From an uncultured Muribaculaceae bacterium (GTDB taxonomy: Bacteria; Bacteroidota; Bacteroidia; Bacteroidales; Muribaculaceae), in assembly GCA_947525975.1 (NCBI GenBank), contig CANNVE010000002.1, positions 115,184 through 179,183 of the forward strand: a stretch of DNA of 64,000 bases, written 5' to 3'. Positions within the stretch are counted from its first letter, which is position 1; every line of letters starts with the position of its first letter. The position numbers and the translations under genes are program-made. The notes under the pieces are model-generated. The model saw only the letters and a program-made list of their open reading frames with translations. It ran no database searches and was not told the origin of the DNA. Below are positions 36,027-44,522 of the stretch, piece by piece.

Positions 36027-39000
36027 ATGTCATTCGTAGATACACTCACAAAGATATTCGGCAATAAGCAAAAGCGCGACGACAAGCAGTACTGGCCCAC
36101 CGTCTACAAGGTATTCACCATCGAAAACGGCTCATGCACATACGACAAGGTCAATTGGCCCGACTATGACGGCAAGCTGCTCGACCCGGAAACCAATTCG
36201 TCATTCGCCCGCACCCTCAAGAAGGGTGAGGCCGAGGGCGTGAAGCTCTTCAAGGAGTTCATCCAGGATGTGCTGCCCGCCCGCGAGGCCGCCGTCATTT
36301 CAGCTGCCGTGGCTCAGGCACCCGAGGCCACTACTGAAGAAATAATCGCGGCCGTCACCCCCGATCTTGACCCCAATGTGGTCAAGGCTCTTGGCAATAG
36401 CCTTGCCAAGGTGGTGGAGGATGTGAAGAAGGCTGCCTCAGACGAGGAAAAGGCTGCCGTAGTGGCAGATGCCATATCATCCAATCTCAAGGGCGCCGAT
36501 CTCGTATACCTCAAGGATTATGATCTGCACCAGCTGCGTGTGCTCATCAGCAAAGTGCGCGCCGACATTGCAGCATCGATAAGCGATGACGAAAAGGCGA
36601 TTGCCGAGATAAAGAAGAGCATCGAAGATATGCCTATCGACAGCCGTCAATCGTCATGGGACGATGTTGACAAGCATGAGAAGGCCATACTTGAGACTCT
36701 CGACAGCAAGCTCGATTATCATCTGCCTCTCGTGTTCGCCGCTGTCAGGGAGACCGCGAAGCGATTTGCCGGCAACGCCGAATTCCGCGTTCCGGCCACT
36801 CAGCTCGACCGCGACCTTGCAGCCGCAGGCCGTGACTTCGTGCGCATCGAAGACGGCATGGCCGTATGGCAGAACCATTGGGTGGCAGCCGGCAACGAAA
36901 TGACCTGGGACATGATACACTATCCTGTGCAGGTATATGGCGGCACGGTGCTCCATGAAGGCAAGATCGCCGAGATGGCCACCGGCGAGGGCAAGACCCT
37001 CGTGGCCACGCTCCCGGTGTTCCTCCGTTCGCTTTCGAGCCGCGGAGTGCATGTGGTCACTGTCAACGACTATCTGGCCAAGCGCGATGCCGAGTGGATG
37101 GGACCGCTGTATATGTTCCTCGGTTCGACCGTAGACTGCATCGATAAGCATCAGCCCAACACCCCCGACCGCCGCAAGGCATATCACTGCGACATCACTT
37201 TCGGCACAAACAATGAATTCGGCTTCGACTACCTGCGCGACAACATGGCCATGTCGGCCGAAGACATGGTGCAGCGCAAGCACTATTACGCCATAGTCGA
37301 TGAGGTCGACTCGGTGCTCATCGACGACGCCCGCACGCCTCTGATCATCTCCGGTCCTGTGCCGAAGGGCGACGACCAGATGTTCCAGCAGTTCAAGCCC
37401 AACGTAGAGAAGGTGGTCGCAGCCCAGCAGAGGCTTTTCATACAGACATTCAGCGAGGCCAAAGAGAAGCTCAATTCAGCCGACAAGGAAGAGCAGAAGA
37501 AGGGCGCCATGCTCCTCTTCCGCTGCTACAAGGCAATGCCCAAGAATAAGCAGCTCATCAAATTCCTCTCGCAGCCAGGCATGCGCGAGCTTCTGCTCAA
37601 GACCGAGGGACACTACCTCGAAAACAACGCGCAGGAAATGCCCGAGGTGACCGATCCGCTCTATTTCGTCAACGATGAGAAAAACCGCACAGTCGAGCTC
37701 ACCGACAAGGGCATCGACGTGCTGACCGACACTTCGAAGGACTCGCAATTCTTCGTCCTCCCCGACGTGGCTTCACAGCTCTCCGAACTCGAAAACATCG
37801 AAGACCTCGAAGAGCGCGCCCGCAAAAAGGACGAGATCATGCAGAACTATGCCGTGAAGTCGGAGCGCGTGCACACCGTGACTCAGCTCCTGAAGGCCTA
37901 CACCCTTTTCTCACTCGAGGAGGAATATGTGGTGATCGACGGCAAGGTCAAGATCGTCGATGAGCAGACAGGCCGCATCATGGAAGGCCGCCGATACAGC
38001 GACGGCCTGCACCAGGCCATCGAAGCCAAGGAAGGCGTGAACGTGGAGGCTGCAACACAGACATTCGCCACCATCACCTTGCAGAATTATTTCCGCATGT
38101 ACCATAAGCTCGCCGGCATGACCGGTACGGCCTACACCCAGGCGAGCGAATTCTGGGAGGTATATAAGCTTGAGGTTGTCACCATCCACAGCAACCGCAC
38201 TCTGGAGCGCGAGGACCAGCCCGACCGCGTATACCGCACCACCAAAGAGAAGTTCACCGCCGTGATCCAGGAGATACAGCGTCTCCACGAGCTTGGCCGC
38301 CCCGTGCTGGTGGGCACCACCTCGGTCGACATTTCCGAGACTCTCTCTCGCCACCTCACACGTCTGCACATAGCCCACAACGTGCTCAACGCCAAGCTTC
38401 ATCAGAAGGAGGCCGATATCGTGGCTCAGGCCGGCAAGCCAGGCACCGTCACCATCGCCACCAACATGGCAGGCCGTGGCACCGACATCAAGCTCACGCA
38501 GGAAGTGAAGAACATCGTCGACGCCGAAAACAAGGGCAAGGGCGGTCTGGCCATCATCGGCACCGAGCGCCACGAATCTCGCCGCGTAGACCGCCAGCTT
38601 CGCGGACGTGCGGGCCGTCAGGGCGATCCGGGCTCTTCGGTATTCTTCGTTTCGTTTGAAGATCCGTTGATGCGCCGATTCGCTTCAGACAGCGCCATGA
38701 AGCTCATCAGCCGCCTTGGCTGGGAAGAGGGCGAGATGCTTCAGCACAGCGTCCTCTCCAACGCCATCGAGAAGGCGCAGATGCGAGTGGAGGAAAACAA
38801 CTACGGCATCCGCAAGCGCCTGATCGAATATGACGACGTGATGAACAAGCAGCGCAACTACATCTACAATCTGCGCCAGCACGCCCTGATGGGCGAGCGC
38901 ATCGGCATGGATATCGACAATATGCTGCAGTCTGCCATCGAAAACCTCGTCAACTCATTCTCAGCCCCTGACTCATACACCGAGCTCAATATGGAGGCAT

Positions 39001-39809
39001 ACAAGCTGCTTGGCATAAGCCTTCCGTTCGAGGAAAGCGATTATCCAAGGCTCGATGCCGCCGAGAAGATTTCGCAGATCAAGGAGGCCGCTCTCAAATC
39101 GCTTGAAGAGCGCAACAAGAAGATCGTGGACACCCTCATGCCCTTCCTCAACCAGGCCATCGAGAATGGCGCGCGCGGAAATGGCCAGATACCCATCACT
39201 GACAAGAGGCTCATCTATCCCGTGCAGTTCGACGTCGAGGAGGCTGCCCGCACCAATGGCGCATCGATCGTAAAGGAATGGCAGAAGAAGGCCATCCTCG
39301 TCAAGATCGACTCGCTTTGGAAAGAGCACCTGCGCGAGCTCGACGAGCTGAAGCAGGCTGTGCAATATGCGTCATACGAGCAGAAAGATCCGCTTGTGAT
39401 CTATAAACTCGAGTCGTTCAACCTCTTCGGCACCATGCTCAACAACCTCAGCGACAAGGTGGTGGCCACTCTGATGCACGGTGAGCTCTACATGCCGCCG
39501 CGTCCGGCACAGCCCGCTCCCTCGTCGGAGGAAGAGGAAGCCGCACGTCGCCGCGCCGAGGAGGAAGCCCGCCAGCGCGCCAACGTAATCTCGCGTCCGC
39601 TGCCCCCGACGCGCTCGAAGCAGGAGTATCAGACCAGCAAGGCCACCCTTCCCAGTGAGGAAGAAGCACAGCGGCGCGCTGCATCCGCTCCGCAGCGTCC
39701 CGCAGCCAAGACACCATTCGTCTCTTCAGCTCCCCGCGTAGGCCGCAACGACCTCTGCCCCTGCGGCTCAGGCAAGAAATACAAAAACTGCCACGGCAAA
39801 GGCCTGTAG
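36027..39809 (+). CDS. secA: Preprotein translocase ATPase SecA with enlarged N-terminus
   Basis: Motor that pushes precursor proteins through SecYEG. 1260 residues, against roughly 1100 typical for the phylum. Walker A ATGEGKT near residue 317, VDEVDSVLIDDARTPLIISG near 425, GRGTDI and QLRGRAGRQGDPG in motor domain 2, and a C-terminal zinc-binding CPCGSGKKYKNCH (about 1245-1257) for SecB or ribosome contact. The extra length is an Ala/Glu/Lys-rich helical insertion at about residues 28-150 (with VISAAVAQAPEATTEEIIAA and VVEDVKKAASDEEKAAVV) ahead of a normal motor. A short GGGGAG/CTCCCC hairpin lies 20 bp before the start. Own transcript with terminator. Confidence 0.96.
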   Translation: MSFVDTLTKIFGNKQKRDDKQYWPTVYKVFTIENGSCTYDKVNWPDYDGKLLDPETNSSFARTLKKGEAEGVKLFKEFIQDVLPAREAAVISAAVAQAPEATTEEIIAAVTPDLDPNVVKALGNSLAKVVEDVKKAASDEEKAAVVADAISSNLKGADLVYLKDYDLHQLRVLISKVRADIAASISDDEKAIAEIKKSIEDMPIDSRQSSWDDVDKHEKAILETLDSKLDYHLPLVFAAVRETAKRFAGNAEFRVPATQLDRDLAAAGRDFVRIEDGMAVWQNHWVAAGNEMTWDMIHYPVQVYGGTVLHEGKIAEMATGEGKTLVATLPVFLRSLSSRGVHVVTVNDYLAKRDAEWMGPLYMFLGSTVDCIDKHQPNTPDRRKAYHCDITFGTNNEFGFDYLRDNMAMSAEDMVQRKHYYAIVDEVDSVLIDDARTPLIISGPVPKGDDQMFQQFKPNVEKVVAAQQRLFIQTFSEAKEKLNSADKEEQKKGAMLLFRCYKAMPKNKQLIKFLSQPGMRELLLKTEGHYLENNAQEMPEVTDPLYFVNDEKNRTVELTDKGIDVLTDTSKDSQFFVLPDVASQLSELENIEDLEERARKKDEIMQNYAVKSERVHTVTQLLKAYTLFSLEEEYVVIDGKVKIVDEQTGRIMEGRRYSDGLHQAIEAKEGVNVEAATQTFATITLQNYFRMYHKLAGMTGTAYTQASEFWEVYKLEVVTIHSNRTLEREDQPDRVYRTTKEKFTAVIQEIQRLHELGRPVLVGTTSVDISETLSRHLTRLHIAHNVLNAKLHQKEADIVAQAGKPGTVTIATNMAGRGTDIKLTQEVKNIVDAENKGKGGLAIIGTERHESRRVDRQLRGRAGRQGDPGSSVFFVSFEDPLMRRFASDSAMKLISRLGWEEGEMLQHSVLSNAIEKAQMRVEENNYGIRKRLIEYDDVMNKQRNYIYNLRQHALMGERIGMDIDNMLQSAIENLVNSFSAPDSYTELNMEAYKLLGISLPFEESDYPRLDAAEKISQIKEAALKSLEERNKKIVDTLMPFLNQAIENGARGNGQIPITDKRLIYPVQFDVEEAARTNGASIVKEWQKKAILVKIDSLWKEHLRELDELKQAVQYASYEQKDPLVIYKLESFNLFGTMLNNLSDKVVATLMHGELYMPPRPAQPAPSSEEEEAARRRAEEEARQRANVISRPLPPTRSKQEYQTSKATLPSEEEAQRRAASAPQRPAAKTPFVSSAPRVGRNDLCPCGSGKKYKNCHGKGL

Positions 39810-39837
39810 TTTTAACGCTTTAATAAAATAATAGTAT

Positions 39838-39891
39838 GAAAGGTCAGGCGAGCAGGACAAATCCAGCCCGTCTGACTTTCATTTTTTATTG
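39838..39891 (+). terminator. Terminator after secA
   Basis: Imperfect stem GAAAGGTCAGGCG with CGTCTGACTTTC followed by ATTTTTTATT. Separates secA from the kinase gene. Confidence 0.7.
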
Positions 39892-39908
39892 AAAAACAAA
39901 ACGGAGAT

Positions 39909-41744
39909 ATGAACAGTCTTCCAGATGGAACACTTTTGCAAGGCGGAAAATACCGCATAGTTAAATTCATTGGAGCCGGAGGCTTTGGCTGCACCTACGA
40001 GGCAGTTTTTGAACTCCTTGGCGTGAGAGTGGCCATCAAAGAATTTTTTCCACATGAACTATGTAATCGCGATGCAACGGGACGCATGTCGGTTGGCACA
40101 GATAGCCGGGTGGAATTTGTGAGCAGGCTGCGGAAAAAATTTGTAGACGAAGCACGAACTCTATTCAACTATAAGGATATTGATGGAGTGGTGAAGGTGA
40201 CCGATGTATTTGAAGAAAACTCAACCTCATATTTCGTCATGGACTTCATTGATGGCAAAAGCCTGCAAAATGTAATTAAATACCATGGGCCGATGCTAGA
40301 GGAAGAAGCACTACGCATTATATCAGAGGCCGGACGCGCTTTGCAGAAAGTACATGACCGAGGCTGTCTCCATCTTGACCTTAAGCCTGATAACATAATG
40401 CTTGACGCAGGTGGTCATCCGATTCTTATAGATTTCGGTGTATCTAAACAATACACGGCAGAGGACGGGTGCAACACATCTACGCTTATGGGCTGCACTC
40501 CCGGTTATGCTCCTTTGGAGCAACTGAAGGGCAATGTAAGGGCATTCACACCTGCCACGGATATCTATGCTTTCGGAGCGACGCTATACGCTCTGCTTAC
40601 CGGAAAAACTCCTCCTGACGCGAGCGACCTTCTTAATGACGAAGCAATACTGGAGTTTCCTTCTGGGATATCAGTTTCAACCCGAAATGCCATTAAGGCC
40701 GCCATGCAATCTAAAGTCAAAGATCGCCCCTCATCGGTTGATGCTTTTCTTGCACTTATTCCCAAAGACTCCGGAGAGAAGACTCGCCCTGCATCTTTTG
40801 CAACCAAGACTCAAATTGTCAGCGCCAAGCCTCCACGTAGCCGCCGATATCTGTGGACCGGACTTGCAGCAATTGTCATATTCATTGCCGCAATAATAGC
40901 ATGGCGTGTTAATGTTAAACCAAAAACATCTGTCGATCAAGGCACTATACCTTTGGTTGGAACAGACACCATCGTCAATACGGACACTATTATGATAGAG
41001 CAAGCGGTAGCTGTCCCATCAATAGCCCCGACACCTACTGCCCAAGAAGCATTGGAGCCTACCGAACCGGCATTATCGCAGCAGCATGCTGCTATCGTTT
41101 CAGTTCCTGCGGCATCAGCATCAACAGAAACGGCTATGGTGGCTGCATTCACTGACGACGGTAAATATCGCGCTTATACTGTTTCTGATTGGAATGGCTT
41201 CACTCCTGAACAGAAAGCCAAACTTAAGCCTGTAGGCGTGCAATTGACCTCCAATGGCCAACAATTCATCATTGCGCCCACTGATGCCGCCCAAGGGAAA
41301 ACAGTAAAATGGGAGGATAAAGAATCATATGATGATTGTGTGACAGACATTGGAAATCTTGTCAATGTTGATTATCCTGATCTTAATTCTGATTACAATG
41401 GAGGTAGTAATACAAATAAAATCATATCATTTAGTAATGAAATGTTAATTAAGTATCCGGCTGCTGAGGCTGCTGTTGAATACCGTGGATTGGAACCTGC
41501 ACTGAAATGGTGTTTGCCTGCGTCAGGACAGTTGTTTCTGATATTTGAGAATAAATCTGCAGTAGAAGATGTTATGATAAAGATAAACGGATTCCTTGGG
41601 GACGGCATTGTCTGGTCTTCTTCAGAAATGAACTCTAAAGCAACTGTCGTAATAAATATGTCAACTGGAGATATGCATCATTATTGGAAATATGCGACGG
41701 GGAGAGTTCGTGCTGTAGCACCTGTGCCATCTGCTGCAATTTAG
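39909..41744 (+). CDS. Membrane Ser/Thr protein kinase with C-terminal DUF1566/Lcl-like domain
   Basis: 611 residues. Cytoplasmic Hanks-type kinase (about 14-285): glycine loop GAGGFGCTYEA (22-32), VAIKEFF with Lys44, HLDLKPDN (155-162; the Arg before Asp is Leu), LIDFGVSK and GCTPGYAPLEQ. One membrane helix at about 314-335, a Thr/Pro/Ala-rich linker, then an outer domain from about 420. The end, with WCLPASGQLFLIFEN, IVWSSSEMN and GRVRAVAPV, resembles DUF1566/Lcl domains that bind ligands at the cell surface. So an outside-sensing kinase is likely. AT-richer than its neighbours, standing alone between the secA terminator and a repeat-filled gap. Confidence 0.87.
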   Translation: MNSLPDGTLLQGGKYRIVKFIGAGGFGCTYEAVFELLGVRVAIKEFFPHELCNRDATGRMSVGTDSRVEFVSRLRKKFVDEARTLFNYKDIDGVVKVTDVFEENSTSYFVMDFIDGKSLQNVIKYHGPMLEEEALRIISEAGRALQKVHDRGCLHLDLKPDNIMLDAGGHPILIDFGVSKQYTAEDGCNTSTLMGCTPGYAPLEQLKGNVRAFTPATDIYAFGATLYALLTGKTPPDASDLLNDEAILEFPSGISVSTRNAIKAAMQSKVKDRPSSVDAFLALIPKDSGEKTRPASFATKTQIVSAKPPRSRRYLWTGLAAIVIFIAAIIAWRVNVKPKTSVDQGTIPLVGTDTIVNTDTIMIEQAVAVPSIAPTPTAQEALEPTEPALSQQHAAIVSVPAASASTETAMVAAFTDDGKYRAYTVSDWNGFTPEQKAKLKPVGVQLTSNGQQFIIAPTDAAQGKTVKWEDKESYDDCVTDIGNLVNVDYPDLNSDYNGGSNTNKIISFSNEMLIKYPAAEAAVEYRGLEPALKWCLPASGQLFLIFENKSAVEDVMIKINGFLGDGIVWSSSEMNSKATVVINMSTGDMHHYWKYATGRVRAVAPVPSAAI

Positions 41745-41781
41745 ACTGATCTCGCTTCTTAATCAGGAAAGAGGAAAGGAA

Positions 41782-41809
41782 GGTGGAGGTGCGTTTCTCC
41801 GAAACGCAC
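41782..41809. repeat. Palindromic repeat, copy B (REP-like)
   Basis: Identical 28-bp unit to copies A and C. Begins 38 bp after the kinase stop. Confidence 0.9.
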
Positions 41810-41908
41810 GGGCTATCTTCCATCGATTTCCGTCCACATGCACCAAAAAGCACGGATATTACGCATTATCTCAAATTTCAGGGAATAATCTCGATTCTTT
41901 GCCAGAAG

Positions 41909-41936
41909 GTTCGCCTCTGAGAGGTGAACCTCCACC
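41909..41936. repeat. Related inverted palindromic element
   Basis: Read on the minus strand: the same GGTGGAGG head followed by a different hairpin (GTTCACCTCTC / GAGGCGAAC, one G-U pair). It faces copy B, so the pair bounds a 155-bp unit with inverted ends. The segment between (41810-41908) has no gene or motif I recognise. Confidence 0.7.
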
Positions 41937-42015
41937 TATATCTTCTTTTAGTCGTTTATTATTGCAAAGATATTTAAAAAAAGAGGAGGCGTGTCTGATT
42001 TTTTCGTATTTTTGT

Positions 42016-43350
42016 ATGATGATGAGTTTTTCGCGATATATTTCGGCATTGATTGCCTTTTTTGTGGTCGGCGTCGGGGCGATGTCGGCTCAATCACTTT
42101 TGTTTGAGGGGGCGTCAAGCGCGCCTGTTCCGGTCAGCGTGGAGATGAGCACAGGCTTCAACGGCGTGTACGTGCTTGAGGACACTGACGGGGTCACGGC
42201 ATCGGTTTCAGGCTTGGAGGAGGCCGTGAGATGGTATCGGTTTGGCGTTTATGGCGCCGCTCATGCCGAAGAGATAGGGGAGGCGGCTTCGCTGAGGCTG
42301 ACCGCCGACGATTGCGGCTATGTGGTCGAGGCCGGCACCCGCAGGTATTATTTCTGGGTAGTGAATTATTCCAACCATCGCCTGTCGCTGCATGGCCTGA
42401 AGTTGGCTGCCGAGCAGGAATGCGACCGCGTGCATCTCACGCTCGAAGGCTCTGCCGCGCCCATATATTATTACACCATCAATGGCCAGCGCCGTGACAT
42501 CAGCCGCGAACTGAAGCTTAAATACAATAGCCTTGAATATGACGCCAATTCCGAATCATACTTGCAGAAGCAGGAAATTTCGACTTTGGCGTCGGTGGAA
42601 GGCAATATCAACATCCAAGCACCCTTGTGCGACACTCACTTCACGCTCTCCGGCGACCGCTTTCTTGAGCATTGGGGCAAATCCGCTATGGTGGAATCAG
42701 ATTTCTACCGCACCAATGCCGTGGAGGCTCACACATCGGCCACGCAGGAGGACGGCGGCGCCGACAATGAGCAGGATAGCGGCACAGAGGGCCTCGGAGG
42801 GTCAGCGCCTTGCCCGGTGAGGTTCAGCGCGGCTGTGACGGATGCCGCCGTGTTTGTAGAGTGGCAACTGTCACGCGACCCGGAGTTTGAGGTCATTGAC
42901 GACCGTTACCGCCAACTTGAATTTGACTATACATTCCGCGAAAACGGCACCACCTATGTGCGCTTTGTCTGCGACAACGATGTCGGCACCTGCGCCTACG
43001 TGGGCGAGACCTACGAAGTGCAGATAGGCGAATCCTCGCTAAGGTGCCCCAATGCTTTTTCGCCGGGAGCCTCAGAGGGCGTCAACGACGAGTGGCGGGT
43101 AAGCTACAAGTCAATCATCAAATTTGAATGCCACATCTTCAACCGCTGGGGAACACAGTTATTCTCCACGACCGACCCCGCCATCGGCTGGGACGGCAAA
43201 TACAAGGGCAAGCTCGTGCCCAGCGGTGCCTACTACTATGTGATAAAGGCTGTGGGCAGCGACGGGCGCAAATATAATCTAAGCGGAGACATCAATATCC
43301 TCCACAGCAAATACACGGGTTCGGCCTCGGGAGAGTCGCCTGCCGAATGA
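42016..43350 (+). CDS. T9SS type B (gliding-motility-type) sorting-domain protein
   Basis: About 444 residues from a run of three ATGs at 42016-42024; the frame extends to 41899 but that part is repeat DNA. Signal peptide SFSRYISALIAFFVVGVGAMSAQ. The middle has a beta-rich, Glu/Tyr-rich region and an acidic low-complexity stretch (DGGADNEQDSGTEG, about 250). The end from about residue 344 (CPNAFSPGASEGVNDEW, HIFNRWGTQLFST, GWDGKYKGKLVPSGAYYYVI) is the type B C-terminal domain of T9SS cargo. Followed with a 4-bp overlap of frames by the transglycosylase region. A TATTTTTG element ends one base before the first ATG. Confidence 0.87.
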   Translation: MMMSFSRYISALIAFFVVGVGAMSAQSLLFEGASSAPVPVSVEMSTGFNGVYVLEDTDGVTASVSGLEEAVRWYRFGVYGAAHAEEIGEAASLRLTADDCGYVVEAGTRRYYFWVVNYSNHRLSLHGLKLAAEQECDRVHLTLEGSAAPIYYYTINGQRRDISRELKLKYNSLEYDANSESYLQKQEISTLASVEGNINIQAPLCDTHFTLSGDRFLEHWGKSAMVESDFYRTNAVEAHTSATQEDGGADNEQDSGTEGLGGSAPCPVRFSAAVTDAAVFVEWQLSRDPEFEVIDDRYRQLEFDYTFRENGTTYVRFVCDNDVGTCAYVGETYEVQIGESSLRCPNAFSPGASEGVNDEWRVSYKSIIKFECHIFNRWGTQLFSTTDPAIGWDGKYKGKLVPSGAYYYVIKAVGSDGRKYNLSGDINILHSKYTGSASGESPAE

Positions 43351-43457
43351 ATCGAAAAAGATTAAATTGCGCAAAACCACGTACCCGCATTAAACCAACG
43401 CTTCAGATTATAGTCATATCAATCACACAATCACCAATCTGCAAGATCAAACCAAAG

Positions 43458-44453
43458 ATGAAATTCAAGAATCACATACTCACGGCCGCCATCACCCTGT
43501 CGGCTGCCACCATCATCGCGTCAATCCTCGTATCGGGCACAAGCGGAGCCCCCGCCTCGCAGTCGTCGCTGCCGGCCGGCGAAAGCACCGACTACGCGCA
43601 TGCCACGGTGATCAATCCCGATGTGCCCGAAACGGTGAGTCTCTGCGGCAAAGAAATCAGCCTTGACCGCACCGATATGTATGAGCGCTTTGACCGCGAG
43701 CTTTCGTCGGTGATATACACCCACGGCAACACACTGCTCACCATCAAGCGCGCCAACAAATATTTCCCGGTCATGGCTCCAATCCTCAAAGAGCACGGAG
43801 TGCCCGAAGACGTGCTTTATCTGGCTTGCGTGGAGAGCTATCTCAGCCCCCGCGCCTACTCTCCGGCCAAGGCCGCCGGCATATGGCAGTTTATCCCTTC
43901 AACGGCCAAGGAATACGGCCTTGAGGTTAGCGACGAGGTCGACGAGCGCTACAACCTGGAGAAGGTGACACGCGCCGCTTGCCGATACCTGAAGAATGCC
44001 CACAGGAAATACGGCAACTGGGAGTCGGTGATGGCGTCATACAACTGCGGCACCGGGCGCATATCGCGCGAGCTCGAGAAGCAGAGCCGCGATTCATCAT
44101 TTGACCTTTACCTCAATGAGGAGACATCGCGATATGTATTCCGCATCATGGCCATGAAGCAGGTGATGGAGAATCCGTCGGCCTACGGATTCAATCTCCG
44201 CGCCGACCAGCTCTATATGCCCGTAGATTGTGAGGCGGTAGAGGTGAGTGGCCCTGTCAGCGATTGGGCCGAATGGGCCGCCGAACACGGCATCAGCTAC
44301 GCCCAACTCCGCGAGGAAAACCCTTGGATACGCGCCAAATCGCTCACCAACAAGGCCGGAAGGACCTACAAGGTGCTTGTGCCCAAGGCCGAATCGCTGT
44401 CACGCAAGCGTCAGCAGCAGCGCGTGTACAATCAGGCCTGGATACAGCAATGA
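43458..44453 (+). CDS. Lytic murein transglycosylase (MltD/SLT family)
   Basis: Cuts peptidoglycan glycan strands with 1,6-anhydro ends. About 331 residues from the ATG at 43458 (MKFKNHILTAAITLSAATII signal); the frame opens at 43347 but the added stretch is not signal-like. SLT domain: catalytic Glu in VESYLSPRAYSPAKAAGIW (about residue 125), FIPSTAKEYGL, RAACRYLKNAHRKYGNW and ASYNCGTGRI. The C-terminus (AEHGISYAQLREENPWI, TYKVLVP) looks like one divergent LysM wall-binding repeat. Starts 107 bp after the T9SS type B gene. Confidence 0.9.
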   Translation: MKFKNHILTAAITLSAATIIASILVSGTSGAPASQSSLPAGESTDYAHATVINPDVPETVSLCGKEISLDRTDMYERFDRELSSVIYTHGNTLLTIKRANKYFPVMAPILKEHGVPEDVLYLACVESYLSPRAYSPAKAAGIWQFIPSTAKEYGLEVSDEVDERYNLEKVTRAACRYLKNAHRKYGNWESVMASYNCGTGRISRELEKQSRDSSFDLYLNEETSRYVFRIMAMKQVMENPSAYGFNLRADQLYMPVDCEAVEVSGPVSDWAEWAAEHGISYAQLREENPWIRAKSLTNKAGRTYKVLVPKAESLSRKRQQQRVYNQAWIQQ

Positions 44454-44522
44454 ATCGGATAATCTTAAAACGCTTTTTTGTCAATAGCCAAGCGTCAGCG
44501 CGGCATATTGATCCCTGATACA

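Noticed and set aside
37911..38573. 220-codon open frame antisense to secA
   Set aside because: Lies wholly within the secA motor region; His/Leu/Gly-rich shadow of a highly biased codon pattern with no family resemblance.
41899..42015. N-terminal extension of the T9SS type B protein
   Set aside because: The stretch translates the palindromic repeat and AT-rich promoter DNA, and it precedes a proper signal peptide.
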